A stretch of DNA of 60,000 nt from Membranipora membranacea (Eukaryota; Bryozoa; Gymnolaemata; Cheilostomatida; Membraniporidae). Positions 44,701-54,314 of this stretch are shown here, one piece after another. The position numbers were made by a program, and so were the translations under genes. The stretch is taken from contig OU612069.1 in the NCBI GenBank assembly GCA_914767715.1, positions 17,979,387 to 18,039,386 on the forward strand, written 5' to 3'. The notes below the pieces were generated by a model. The model did no database searches and had not been told where the DNA came from. It was given only the letters and a program-made list of their open reading frames with translations. Every line of letters begins with the position of its first letter. Position 1 is the first letter of the stretch.

Positions 44701-47700
44701 TCGGTATTTGTGTTGCACTTATTGGAGCGGCTGCATACGCGATCTGTGTCATGGGGCAAAATCGTGAGTTATTTACTGTAAATAGCAAACAAAATTTTAA
44801 CAGGTTTTTTGCATGTGAATTTTGTTATGGGACAACAACTTGGGTAGTTTTGGTTGGTCTGTGCATCCAGACTATCGATTTCGCTCATTAGCATGTCATA
44901 TACCTAGACTACAACGTCAAAGGGCTCAAAGACAAAAACTAATGAAACATTGTGCTCAGACGTCTAATCGGCTTGTATCAGTGGATAACTCTCATCATAA
45001 ACATACGACCTTGTATTACCTATGAATAATATTTGATCTATCTATGGTGTTCATGCACCTGGAAGGAGAGAGGAAGCAAATATGTTCAGTCAAAAGGAAT
45101 AGATATCACCATATGGGTGAGAGACACATCAATATCTTCTCGCATATTTAATATAAATTTGATGTTTTTTTATCCACATTGGTGATATTTCATTGTTAGG
45201 TTTTTATCCACTTGCAGAGTTTAAGAAGCCTAGAGCCTCCCTGCTGCCTCCTCCTCCTGTTAAGTCAGCGCCCTCTAGTGGGAGTATACCAGCACCGAGC
45301 AGCCGGGTACAGGCAGCTTCTAAACTCAGGCAAAGTAATAAAAGTAAGTCACTATCTATCTACACTAACTTTTATTTAGTACTTACTGTAATTTCACTTA
45401 CATGCCTAAGCACTTGAGACAATAAAGGCCTAGTTGTGAGGTTGATAATTTGGACCGATGAGAATCAGGATATGTTTCCAGTCCTGAGAAAAAATATTGA
45501 CTATGCAATATTTATTGTACAAATCTTTACTGTGTAATTCTTACATCCGATGCAAGTTTTTAGGGACATATAAAGGTGGAGTAACTCCCATATCATTGTC
45601 TTGAATGAAATTATTAGTGCATGGGAATTGATCATAGACAAGAAATCAGTTATTTGACTTCTTTGTTAAAACCAGACTGACTCTGAAGTCAATAATTGAT
45701 TGCTACAGATTTTTATCAATGAGTTATATTTTTACTCCACTCAGGGGGAAAATTGGGCGACAAACCATTCAGTCTTAAAGCTGCATTTAGAATAATGACA
45801 GCTTTGCCTCTGGTCCTAACAAAGCTGATCCCATTCATAAGTTTCTTCATGAATTAAAATTCCATGTATGGGTTTAGAGGCTACTGTTAGATATTTAGAA
45901 ATGCAGTGCCTTATGCTAATAGGTTTTGAGCAAGAAATTCATTCATTCATTTGGCAAGGCATACTGAAGTCAGCTAGCTCAGCGTGGGATATTTCGTTTC
46001 GGGACGTTGTTTTAAGTAACGTGGTTCAGGACATGGAAAATATTCAGTGGCAGTGTGTTGTAAATCTCTTCCTTGTCGGCGATGTTTCGGTGTTTGGAAT
46101 AGCAGCATAAATTGGCTTCTTTGTGTTTCTGTGGACATTCTTGACAATTGTTGTTTTTATGTTCCGTGATGGTGATATGAAGGCCTAGGTTATTTCTCTG
46201 CAGCTTATACTGTTAGAACAATATGTCTAGAGTTTCCATGTAGATTTACACACATTTATGAATCCATAGAGACTTGATATCATCTACTGCACTTGTGTTA
46301 CTGCTCCAATCCTAGGAATTAATAGTTGTAGGTAAGTTAGGTTGTTGCCAGGGGAAATGCAAATGCTTTGCAACATGAATTTAACCTGTTATGATTGGAA
46401 AACTTGTTTGCAAACAGTAGCATCAGTTTTTTGTTAATGGGCAGTGGTTTCTAAATAGAGCTTCATATTTCTTACTCATATTTCCAGTTGTAACTTTTTG
46501 ACTCAATCACTGACATGTAGTACACTCCATTCATTCATAAATAGCTTTAAACAATGTATAAAAACACTTTTATTGATATATAGAATAGTTGGACTTGGTA
46601 TTTTGATATGCGCTATATGTAGGTTGAAAAGAAAGTTGCCCCAAGGTTTGAGATCATAATAATGTGAAAACCTGCACATTTATTGCGTACATTTGTAAGC
46701 AGTACGCTCATTCATGACATAATATTGGTCATCTGTTGGTATAGAGCTAAACTTTGCAGGTGTGTCACTTCTGTTGAAGGAATTTGTCATTAGCAAGAAT
46801 TGATTACAGGATCAATAGGAGGATTTATATTGAGGTTTGATTATGTAATAGCTGAATAGGAAACCAGCAATAAACATTGATGACTCTGTTGTATCAAAAT
46901 TTGTTCGCTGTCATTGTTGAGCTCATTGTGTTTCGGAGCAGCTGCAGCTTTCTACATCCTGAGATATCGGATTTGTTATTTGAGCTGGAAGTTGACATTC
47001 GAGGGATCGGCGGTGAACAATATCGGGATGGATTTAAAACCAAATGAACTGCATACATCTGTTGAGACAGTAAACAGATCTTCGGATACTCTGTCATCTA
47101 AAAAGAAGACAACAACCACAATAACAATACACTTCTCCTCTTTAGTTCCAGTGGATAGCAAGTCGAAGTCAAAGTTAAATGCTACAGGCAATCAAACTGC
47201 AGCTGGAGGTGTGGGCGGAGTTAATCAGTCTGTGGGACCGCCTCCTGATGTTGTATCTAGTAATAGTGTGAATGCACCTACCGCAACATCGAATAAGCAA
47301 GCCACGCCTACTCCAACCAAACAAGTCACACCCACCAAAAAAGCTTCCGCCTCTAGTAGTCAGAAAACCTCTCCAAAAAGTAAGTTCTACTATATTCCCT
47401 CCTGCGTGAATGAAAACCAAAAAATGTCTCACCTTTTCAAAAGTATCAATGTGCATCACAATAATTCCATGTGCAAGATCGAGCTCACTTGTCACCACTT
47501 GGTTTTACCAAGAAAAATGCATCTCCTTCCATGATATGAGAAACAGCTGAAATTTCAAAACATCTACCGCAGTCGGCAGTCTTACATGGATCTTCTCATT
47601 GCAAGTGTTTTGTTCGAACTGCAAGTTCCCCAAGCAACTCACTGCATACCGAATCTTCAGTTTGATCCGGTCGGTATTTCCCTTGTGCGCACAACTCCAA

Positions 47701-50700
47701 GCTTGGCTTTGTTTCCCTCATCGAGATGCAATGTTTTGTGGGATCGTTTTTGTACTATTTTACATTAATTCTAGCTGCCAGAGCAAATGCGACAAACAGT
47801 GCGGTTACAACACTGCAGTCACGCTTGGATGATACCCAATCACAGCTTGAGGAGGCTCTGAAGCTGTCCAATCAGAAGTCAGAGTTGATAGAGGGGCTAA
47901 GAAGTGAACTCACAGTAGCTTGTAGAGGAGTGGAGGGTTTAGGAGTGGTTATACAGTACCTCAGTCAAGCCATCGATAACACCAGACTCGAACTTGGTAA
48001 GTGAATTGCAGAAGTTGAGTAGAGACAATGACTCAAGCTGCTGAGTAGTCTATTATTATGATATCATGAAAATTTTGATTATAATCCCTCTTGGTGCAGT
48101 GATAAATTGTGAAAGAAATAACTTTAGAGTGAGCAGAGTGAACTATTGGAGGATATTTAAGGGGAACAGAGATCAGTTTGTCGAGAGAAGATCTGGATTG
48201 TGCTGCACCCAGCACTCAGTCGACTGTAGTTGGCGGCACAGCTGAAATACTCCCTATGATGACATAAATATAAGTCACACATCTAATGATTTTGGTAACT
48301 TACTTATCGAATATATAACTGATTGTTTAATTCATTGATATGACCAAATATGAAACTTTTATTACTCATAATGGCTGTGTATTTGCAGTGAAATCCAGAG
48401 AAGAGTCTGAATCTTTGACTAAGTCACATCATGATGAATTAATCACCTTCCAGACTGAGACAGAATTACTCGCTAAAAATCATGAGGAAGAAAAACAGGT
48501 TAGTTTTAGGTGGAGAAAGCTTATCGGATATAATGCAGAAATTGGAAATGTTCAATTCTTCTGTGTTTTGTACCACAGTCATTTATAGCTGATGGTGTTA
48601 AGAGCATGATAGCACTGTGACGTGTACCCCTCAGCTGACATCTAACTCCAGCTGGAATACATTGTGTAATACTATTTTATGTCATATTATTGTAGCTGAC
48701 ATTGCAGGTTAGATCATCGATAACACATGCTCTCATTTATTTGGCTGACCCCTTCTTCCTCCAGTATAGCTTGAGCTTTTATAGGCTCCCCCATTGATGA
48801 AAAGTTAGGTTAGCTATTGATTTCTGCGCCCCCCCCCCCCCCTGTCCAGAGCATAACTGGAGGCTGCCTCATTCAGTCATACTAACTCAATATTTGAAAC
48901 CCCTATACCCTCGATGCTGGTTTTTTTTCTAGAGATTTAGTTCCTGATTTTTGAAAACAAGCTCGATTTCAAATTTTCTCATTAGTGTGTACCCCTCCAG
49001 TTTTCTCAAGTATTCTCTACTTTCCAATATTTTAGAGACAAACCAATATATTTGAAAGTATTGTTGCCATGGGTATTAGGAAGCAAGACACAATCTCCCT
49101 ACAGTAACTATACTGATATAGAAATTCACTTTTCACTGTTGACTCGGCAGTTTTGATCCAAGTCACGACACTCAAACCTTTGAACATTACCTTCCTTTAG
49201 AGTATACAGGTAATGCCCCAATATCAACGAGTTTTCTGCTCCCTAATTCATAATCCCCTCTCTTATTATCCAGTCAGTAATAGCTCGGCTGACAGATCAG
49301 AGTGAGCGAGAGGTGACTAAGATACGCTCTGTACACGCCTCAGATATAGAGAGGCTCAGAGATGAGCTGCACTCCCAGCACAATCAGGAGCTACAGGGAG
49401 TCAATAATACACATGGAGAGCAAGTCAAACAACTCGAGGTAAGGGAGATAGACTTATCTGTTGGGTATCGGCTTAATATAGCGTACCATTCTTAGCTGGA
49501 ATGGTGGCAACCAACTACAACAACCACCCTATAGGCTCAGTCTTTCATCATCAGTTTCTGCAGAATAATGTGTATCCATAAACCAGAATGGCAGTTGCTA
49601 CTATATAGGATTTGCCTTCACTGTGTTTATCTGAACGTTGAAAGTACCCATTCCTAGTTCACTGTTTGGTGTAGAACAACAAATAAGCTTTATTGAAATG
49701 CCCAAATTCCATATAGATAAGAGAAATGTCTGCTGTCCACGATTGATCTCTCCACTCACTGGATTAGACACCTTCCCGTTTTATTACTCTGCAATAACAT
49801 TTGGAAAAAGAAAAGACTCCAAAAGAGCTGTAAAACTTCAACGTAATCATTATCCTCATTGTTGTACAGGGGGAGATATCTCAGTTGAAAACTGAATGCT
49901 CTAATTGGAAAGTTCGTTTCGATGAAGCCAGAGAGGCTCTGCATAAAGACATGGATCATAAACTTCAGGTGAGCAGCAGAATTTATTTAATGAAATGCTC
50001 ACCTGGTATTCTCACAGAGGAAGTGAAGTCATTGATTTGGAATTCATTCATACATCCGTTACAGCAATGAACTCATGAACTTCATTGCTTTCAGTAGCTC
50101 AATTGTAGAAAATGCTTTGAAAAATTTTTGGTTAGCTGTTTTTTTTGCTGATAAATCATCTGGGTTGCTAATATCCTTGGTGTGAATTGATAATGCACCG
50201 ACATCAAGCGGTATCACTCACCCACCCACCCACCCTCCCTGGTATCACTTATGGTGATAATTCATGCAAAATAATTCGTAGTTGTCTTCTCTTTGTAAGC
50301 TAGCGGATAACTCCTGGAGATCTGACTATTATATTTCTTACTTCGAAATCAATTATTTTGTAACTTTTCTCACTGTAGATTGCAATGCAGCCCTATACAA
50401 TGTTACCTCAGGAGATTGAAAGTCTGAAGACTGTGATAGAATTAAAATCAACAGAAGTAAAAGATTTACGAAATCAAAACAACAGATATAAACAAAAGGT
50501 AAAGTTATACTTTGTTTTGTGACTGAAGAAGAATTTTAGATGAGGTTATCAAAATCATGTTCATCTGATCCAAGATTTCAAGGATGAATTATGAACATCT
50601 AGCATGTTTAACAAAAGTGAGGCAAGATGCAAGAATTTGAAATAGGAATTTGGAATTTGCACATTTCTCTCCTTTTTATCATTGTGAATTTTCAGTAGGA

Positions 50701-53700
50701 CTTTGCTGCCAATGATGTCACATGGTAAAAGAATAAAACGGATCAAAGACAAACACACATCACCTCTATGAACACTTTAGTGCCTTTTGTGTTTTTTTAC
50801 AGGTTGATACGATACCCGATATAGAGAAAAAGCTTTATGATACAGAACAGCGTCTAGAGAATACTCAGGCACTGCTGGAGATTGTCTCTAAAAAGGTAAC
50901 TACTAGTATTATCTACAACTAGTACATATAACAGTTTATTGACTGGCCTACTTGATTGGATGGCAATATGAGGTAGCCCAAGTCTTTGGATATTCTGCCG
51001 TTTCGAGCTTCTGCCCTTCAGAGCTTCTGCCCTTCAGAGCCTCTGCTCTGAAGCGCTTCTGCATTTTGCTTTTACACATTCTGCCCTTCAGAGGCTTTGC
51101 CCTTAGGAACGTACATGTTGAATGTTAAAGCCTCACCCTTGCAATCTAACTTTCAATAAGTGTTGAAACTAACTAGTAGTGTCATCTCATAATCAGAAAC
51201 ATTTGATTGCACTTTTAAAATGCTTTCATTCAATGTATATGCAGTTTTCATTTTGGCACAGTTTTCAAGATACCAAAAACTCACCTGGTCTCATTTCTGT
51301 TTCAAGGAGAAAGAAACAGCTGAGAAATATCATAAAATAACTCGCAAATCAGTACAAGAAAAGAAGGAGAACCACAGGCTAAGTCTCAATGTAGAAGCCT
51401 TGGAACTTAAGCTGGAGGAGGCGGAGTTTACTCAGAGCATGCATATGGATAGCAGGTAAAGTATTAACTGATTAACCTTCGTCAAACTTCTTGGATGGCC
51501 TGATATATTTTTGAGCAATTTGAATGTTGATACATTTTGTTAAACAAAGATATGGCATATAACAGAAGGGAATATAAAGTTTGATCTAATTCGCCCACGT
51601 TAAACTTGTTCACATTCTATTGACAAGGTTTTTGCCGCCGGTTCAAGTTCCAAAGGAAGGAAAATTAGATCATACTCGATCTAGGAGAAGGGTGTCTCAT
51701 TTGGTGGCGATCATATGTATGCCTGCCATTAGCTTTGTTAACTGACCAATACAGAGAGTGCTTTTTCAAATGGCACTATAACTGTTTGAATGGAATAATA
51801 TCCCCTAAACAATTCTTCCATCATGTTATCAGAAATTCATAACGTCTCCTGAGATGGGTGATGGGATATTTTGAATTCATATATGCTCTTAAATGTTGAC
51901 CTATGTATGAAGGAACCTCCAACATGTCATACTAACCTTCATTTTCTTGTTTGCAGTGATCTGGATGTATCGACTGCGTCTCTGCCAGCCTACGGTATAG
52001 AGAACCCAGACCAGTCTCCCAGTCACTTCACTCGATCGTTTGCCCGATCCAGTATGACACGACGTAATCAGGCCGGTGCTAATAACAACCTCAATAACAC
52101 ATACAACGCTATGTCACCGACTGAGTCACGTAAAACTCACGCTGTCCTCGGCAGCGCAGAGGTAAAAGAGTAGCTGTCGTAGACGTGGTGCTTACTCTGC
52201 TGCATCGTGTTGTGATCACTGTGACGCTGTGTCATCTATGATTTCTACCCTTCATTGTAAATTGGCATGCTCGATGCTATCCCATGATGCAATATTCTGG
52301 AATTCCCAGAAGGATAATGTTCATGGCTTGCACTCTCTAGCTAGGGGAATCCCAATCTCTCCTTTCAATGTGGGAGTATTGTTAACCGATCGTGATAGAG
52401 TTGGATGACAAATTATCTAGATCTTTTATGCAATTTACGCTCCCTCATTGCGAATCATATTGGCATGGTGAATATATTGCGGTGTGCTGCATCCGCTGTT
52501 TCACTGTTTGTCGAATGACATGTTTTGCTTATTTATACTGTGACCTATATACATATGTATATGGTAGTGCAAGGATCAGTCTTTATGGATGTTGTAAGCC
52601 ATATATTTTGAATTTTTCATGTGAAATGATGTTGTGCTTGCTTCCTGTGTTCACCCGTCAATCAAGCTTTCAAATACTAAGAGCAATTTGGTTTTTTGTT
52701 GTGTTGTACAGTAGAATTCTGCCTTTAATTGTATGTGATATGTAGTGCTGTTGATAATCTGTACTCCATTTCTTATTGTGGAATGCTTTTTTCATCCTAT
52801 CATTCTATGCATTGCAATGGCTGCTCTACGTCCATAGTTCTGGCGACTAGGATCAAGTTAGATCCATTTTTACAGCGTCATAGGGGGGGAGGCAACTCAA
52901 ATGCTGCAAAAATGGATCAAACTTGACCTACTTGCGACTAATGTGTATATATTATTATATTATTGCGGACAGCTTGAACTTACTCTGGTGCAAATGTGAA
53001 ATTATTTTTTTGCGACTGAATGCCAACTGCAAGTATTTTTATAATAATACAATAAAATTATAATGAATTATTCGCTTGAGATTTGAGATAACTTGAAACA
53101 TCATTATTAAATCTTCAATGAGTTACAAATTGTGACTTACACGGTTTGATGCGCATGTAATGTGTCTTAGAGGAGTACTGTTAAAGTAGCATGAAAAAAT
53201 TCACCATTTACCACAGACTAGACGAAATAAAATTTTTGAGTAGCTAACCTAAGTCCAACCTCTATACTTAATATTTATTCCCAGCAAGCAAGGATATGTG
53301 TTATTTACTCCTCTGGAGCAGTCTGATAAGCATTCGGTGTGGTTGCATGCGTAACTGTTGTCTTCTATCAACAATTATCATTTTATATATCTGCTATGAA
53401 ATCTGAGAGCAGACACATATACAAAACTTAATTCAAATTAAATTTTACCTAATGCATTGAGATAGGGATCCGGACAGATATTTGAAGTAATCGCAAGGGT
53501 ATCAAGTATTTGGCAAGAACTGTTTTAGAGTTACATGTACTTAGACATATGTGGGCAAAAATCTTGCTGAAAGGAGACGGACCTACTTCAAACATTTGTG
53601 ATTGTTCTCAATGGCCTCATTGATGAAATCCGAGACAATAATTAGTGGCAATGTTGTACACCAGTTGTTGTCTACCCACCGCTGCAGTAAAGTGGTTATA

Positions 53701-54251
53701 ACATATGACCAATTCTACTCGCACTCCTCGCAGCTTTGAGAGAATCTGCAAACTTGCTGATCACTAAGTTTAGGAAGAATAAACAACTTGGATAGAACTG
53801 ATAAACTGAACTCTGAAAGGATAAATTTGAATTACATTTTCCATAAATTTGCTCTTCTTTTGTTGTATAGAGTAGTCATTCCTCTCCCTCCCTGTGGTTT
53901 GTTGTTTACTAGCAGTACATTGTCGTTGAGTGCGTGCTTGCAGTGCACTTAGTTTGATAAATCAACAATGAGAAAGAAGTCTACGCATTTGAATATTCTC
54001 AAATTTGTTTGGCTACAAACAGTAAATATTTGAGACACAGTTAAAAAATATCACTTCTTTTGTTTATTTTACAGGATGAACGGCAGATCTCACCCGCCAG
54101 GTTTCATCTCGGATTTCCCAAAAGATCTAGCCTCAGTCCCACAAGGATAATGGTATCACCAAGACGGGCTCAACCAGGCTTCCCCTTAGCAAGTCCTGAT
54201 GATAGCAGCAGGCCTACTACATTACCTAGGTCTTATAAGCACAAAAAATAG
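23607..54251 (+). CDS. CAP-Gly and MTUS/ATIP-type coiled-coil microtubule protein (complete gene)
   Basis: 25 coding exons sum to 4416 nt (1471 residues plus stop) with matching phases throughout: 23607-23708, 24165-24372, 26975-27157, 27710-27784, 28248-28460, 37211-37369, 37759-37875, 39204-39305, 39735-40301, 40474-40611, 40702-40803, 41078-41479, 41697-41858, 43530-43715, 45218-45343, 47146-47379, 47775-47996, 48389-48498, 49274-49438, 49870-49968, 50379-50498, 50803-50895, 51307-51455, 51957-52161, 54075-54251. Domains: CAP-Gly about residues 30-103; Ser/Thr/Pro linker; LNxTQTL repeats 387-575; basic SLLPP motifs near 782, 893 and 912; coiled coil about 1035-1345; basic Ser/Pro tail. The coiled coil resembles MTUS1/MTUS2 (GVVIQYL; QEIESLKTVIELKS; NHRLSLNVEALELKL). 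Vertebrate MTUS proteins bind microtubules and EB1 but have no CAP-Gly. Linking the CAP-Gly exons to the MTUS exons is inferred from strand, phase and the absence of end or start exons between. Confidence 0.75.
24165..24372 (+). CDS. CAP-Gly domain exon (right copy)
   Basis: CAP-Gly core with FYGTTQFADGMWCGIEL, GKHDG and GVRYF. CAP-Gly domains bind C-terminal EEY/F of alpha-tubulin, EB and CLIP proteins through the GKNDG loop, here GKHDG. Confidence 0.88.
25031..25100. mobile_element. Hairpin MITE fragment, family 1 (right copy)
   Basis: Duplicate of 10011-10080. Confidence 0.55.
26975..27157 (+). CDS. CAP-Gly gene exon 3 (right copy)
   Basis: Ser/Thr-rich linker, phase 1-1; duplicate of 11953-12135. 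Confidence 0.7.
27710..27784 (+). CDS. CAP-Gly gene exon 4 (right copy)
   Basis: 75-nt acidic linker exon, phase 1-1; duplicate of 12688-12762. Confidence 0.65.
28248..28460 (+). CDS. CAP-Gly gene exon 5 (right copy)
   Basis: Ser-rich acidic linker, phase 1-1. Its donor GTATGT faces an 8.7-kb intron to exon 6 at 37211, which spans the end of the duplication. Confidence 0.7.
29923..30029. mobile_element. Hairpin MITE, family 1 (right copy)
   Basis: Duplicate of 14901-15007. Confidence 0.6.
33655..33938 (+). repeat. Direct repeat pair, units of about 125-135 bp
   Basis: Two diverged copies begin near 33657 and 33806. Both have AATCAAAATATTGGTATTGT, a TGTTGTAAACTCGTTGTTG block and CCAGGGAGATATTGCCGAAA. 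They differ by point changes and a short insertion. Confidence 0.8.
36428..36461. repeat. Perfect 34-bp palindrome
   Basis: TCACAGAGTAAGGATAT is followed at once by its exact reverse complement, centred at 36444/36445 with no spacer. Confidence 0.85.
37211..37369 (+). CDS. CAP-Gly/MTUS-like gene exon 6
   Basis: Thr/Pro-rich exon, phase 1-1 (VQTPLTRPLTHTTPG... TPGLHTPTLTPHSG), acceptor TTTGTAG, donor GTAGGT. Many TP dipeptides suggest proline-directed phosphorylation (inference). Confidence 0.7.
37759..37875 (+). CDS. CAP-Gly/MTUS-like gene exon 7
   Basis: Phase 1-1. It encodes MSTPFHGGDLQHDPFSFDEE followed by an acidic predicted helix (EMAREAALVMAALQEA). Acceptor CTCCAG, donor GTAAGT. Confidence 0.7.
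39204..39305 (+). CDS. CAP-Gly/MTUS-like gene exon 8
   Basis: 102-nt acidic exon, phase 1-1 (AADGLADDDSTSDSLFQIPD...), acceptor GTTGTAG, donor GTGAGT. Confidence 0.68.
39735..40301 (+). CDS. Exon 9: LNxTQTL repeat (predicted LC8-binding) region
   Basis: The 567-nt exon, phase 1-1, is almost wholly made of a degenerate heptad [LM]N[STANV]T[QRAE]T[LFI]. Seven copies have the exact TQT core (LNSTQTL twice, LNTTQTF, LNATQTL, LNNTQTI, LNTTQTL, MNTTQTL) and four are degenerate (TRT, TAT, TAT, TET). TQT is the anchor of dynein light chain LC8 (DYNLL) ligands, and multivalent partners such as ASCIZ and Nup159 carry strings of it. The same sites form a TQ cluster that ATM/ATR-type kinases could use. 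NxT sequons here are not expected to be glycosylated because the protein is cytosolic. Confidence 0.8.
40474..40611 (+). CDS. CAP-Gly/MTUS-like gene exon 10
   Basis: Phase 1-1, basic (GRATPSVGKRSRLGLSFTRQ...). Acceptor TTCCACAG; the donor ACCA|GTATGA is weak but is the one that keeps phase 1. Confidence 0.55.
40702..40803 (+). CDS. CAP-Gly/MTUS-like gene exon 11
   Basis: 102 nt, phase 1-1 (CGAASDSMKMSVDDSSSKAG...), acceptor ATTTCAG, donor GTAAGT. Confidence 0.68.
41078..41479 (+). CDS. Exon 12: repeat and first SLLPP motif
   Basis: 402 nt, phase 1-1. It has an internal repeat TTNQMQVD / PSNQMHVD, then a Lys/Arg-rich stretch (KSKPKK, PDRRRTMP) and ends with KPRESLLPPP. S-L-L-P in a basic setting fits the [ST]x[IL]P EB1-binding motif known in TIP150 and other tip trackers (inference). 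Confidence 0.72.
41697..41858 (+). CDS. CAP-Gly/MTUS-like gene exon 13
   Basis: 162 nt, phase 1-1, strongly Lys-rich (KSKPKSKWANISKQIEQNAK, SPKPAPKVVQSKL). A basic microtubule-binding segment is plausible. Confidence 0.7.
42571..42816. mobile_element. Inverted pair of tRNA-derived SINE-like units
   Basis: The left arm (42571-42672) and right arm (42711-42816) are imperfect inverted copies. Shared blocks include AGGGGAGAGG...ACACCCGAG, TTGAAAGCT.CCCTAG and CAACTCCTGC. Each arm carries a B-box-like word (GGGTTTGAGTCC on minus, GGGTCAAGTCCC on plus). It lies in the intron between exons 13 and 14. Confidence 0.7.
42956..43071. mobile_element. 116-bp near-perfect palindromic MITE, family 1
   Basis: Paired base by base, 57 of 58 positions are complementary around the centre 43013/43014; the single mismatch is 43009/43018. 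There is no loop. Terminal words are CAAGTTTAATCCAATTGCC. Diverged relatives are at 10011, 14901 (and their duplicates) and perhaps 52849. Confidence 0.88.
43530..43715 (+). CDS. Exon 14: second SLLPP motif
   Basis: 186 nt, phase 1-1. A Ser/Thr/Gln-rich part (VSSDVSQASQVSTQSNTATS) leads into KKPLKRQSLLPPST, the second SLLPP copy at 43679-43693. Confidence 0.72.
45218..45343 (+). CDS. Exon 15: third SLLPP motif
   Basis: 126 nt, phase 1-1. FKKPRASLLPPPPVKS contains the third SLLPP copy (45238-45252), followed by SSGSIPAPSS and a basic end. Confidence 0.72.
47146..47379 (+). CDS. CAP-Gly/MTUS-like gene exon 16
   Basis: 234 nt, phase 1-1, low-complexity Ser/Thr/Lys (QATPTPTKQVTPTKKASASS). Two AGs six bases apart (TTTAG and TTCCAG) are both usable in frame, so the start could be 47146 or 47152. 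Confidence 0.68.
47775..47996 (+). CDS. Exon 17: start of MTUS-type coiled coil
   Basis: 222 nt, phase 1-1. Heptad-rich (LQSRLDDTQSQLEEALKLSN), then GLRSELTVAC and EGLGVVIQYL, like the EALTVVIQHL segment of MTUS1/ATIP. Confidence 0.78.
48389..48498 (+). CDS. Coiled-coil exon 18
   Basis: 110 nt, phase 1 to 0; charged heptads (SREESESLTKSHHDELITFQ). This exon ends the run of phase-1 introns. Confidence 0.72.
48829..48842 (+). repeat. Poly-C tract (14 C)
   Basis: Homopolymer in the intron between exons 18 and 19. Longer tracts lie at 10745-10764 (20), 25765-25786 (22), 15037-15054 and 30059-30076 (18). Confidence 0.9.
49274..49438 (+). CDS. Coiled-coil exon 19
   Basis: 165 nt, phase 0-0; SVIARLTDQSEREVTKIRS and DIERLRDELHSQHNQELQG. 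Acceptor TTATCCAG, donor GTAAGG. Confidence 0.75.
49870..49968 (+). CDS. Coiled-coil exon 20
   Basis: 99 nt, phase 0-0; GEISQLKTECSNWKVRFDEA. Acceptor TTGTACAG, donor GTGAGC. Confidence 0.74.
50379..50498 (+). CDS. Coiled-coil exon 21, MTUS signature
   Basis: 120 nt, phase 0-0. MLPQEIESLKTVIELKSTEV aligns with the MTUS1 pattern LEQELESLKAVLEIKNE. Acceptor CACTGTAG, donor GTAAAG. Confidence 0.8.
50803..50895 (+). CDS. Coiled-coil exon 22
   Basis: 93 nt, phase 0-0; VDTIPDIEKKLYDTEQRLEN. Acceptor TTTTACAG, donor GTAACT. Confidence 0.75.
51003..51107 (+). repeat. Short degenerate tandem repeat of CTTCTGCCCTTCAGAG
   Basis: Two adjacent close copies of a ~16-base unit followed by variants and one inverted piece (CTCTGAAG), in the intron before exon 23. 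Confidence 0.65.
51307..51455 (+). CDS. Coiled-coil exon 23, end of MTUS homology
   Basis: 149 nt, phase 0 to 2. ENHRLSLNVEALELKLEEAE matches the NKRLSMENEELLWKL end of the ATIP coiled coil. Confidence 0.78.
51957..52161 (+). CDS. Exon 24, C-terminal tail
   Basis: 205 nt, phase 2 to 0; disordered Ser/Arg/Asn tail. If the intron after it is retained, the frame ends after only VKE at TAG 52171-52173, giving an alternative 1416-residue form. Confidence 0.7.
52174..54074. other. Last intron of CAP-Gly/MTUS-like gene
   Basis: 1.9 kb without another exon; it contains the diverged hairpin element at 52849-52929. If exon 24 is read through, its first part would act as a 3' UTR. Confidence 0.5.
52849..52929. 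mobile_element. Hairpin element related to MITE family 1
   Basis: Arms TCAAGTTAGATCCATTTTTACAGC and its imperfect reverse complement GCTGCAAAAATGGATCAAACTTGA surround a GGGGGGAGGCAACTC centre. Termini and the GGCAACT word resemble the palindrome at 42956-43071, but the arms differ more. Confidence 0.6.
54075..54251 (+). CDS. Exon 25, terminal exon
   Basis: 177 nt including TAG at 54249-54251; basic Ser/Pro tail (DERQISPARFHLGFPKRSSL ... YKHKK) with several SP sites, as in the MTUS1 C-terminus. Acceptor TTTTACAG. Confidence 0.75.
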   Translation, partial: DERQISPARFHLGFPKRSSLSPTRIMVSPRRAQPGFPLASPDDSSRPTTLPRSYKHKK

Positions 54252-54308
54252 GGGTTTTTTTTCAAATTCATTCAATTCATGTTATTTGATTGTAATTTTT
54301 ATTTATTC

Positions 54309-54314
54309 AATAAA
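54309..54314 (+). terminator. Polyadenylation signal of CAP-Gly/MTUS-like gene
   Basis: AATAAA 58 bases after the stop at 54251. Confidence 0.65.

Noticed and set aside
44697-45025. Hydrophobic frames that look like a small membrane protein
   Set aside because: They lie inside the intron between exons 14 and 15, without splice sites or similarity; probably chance.
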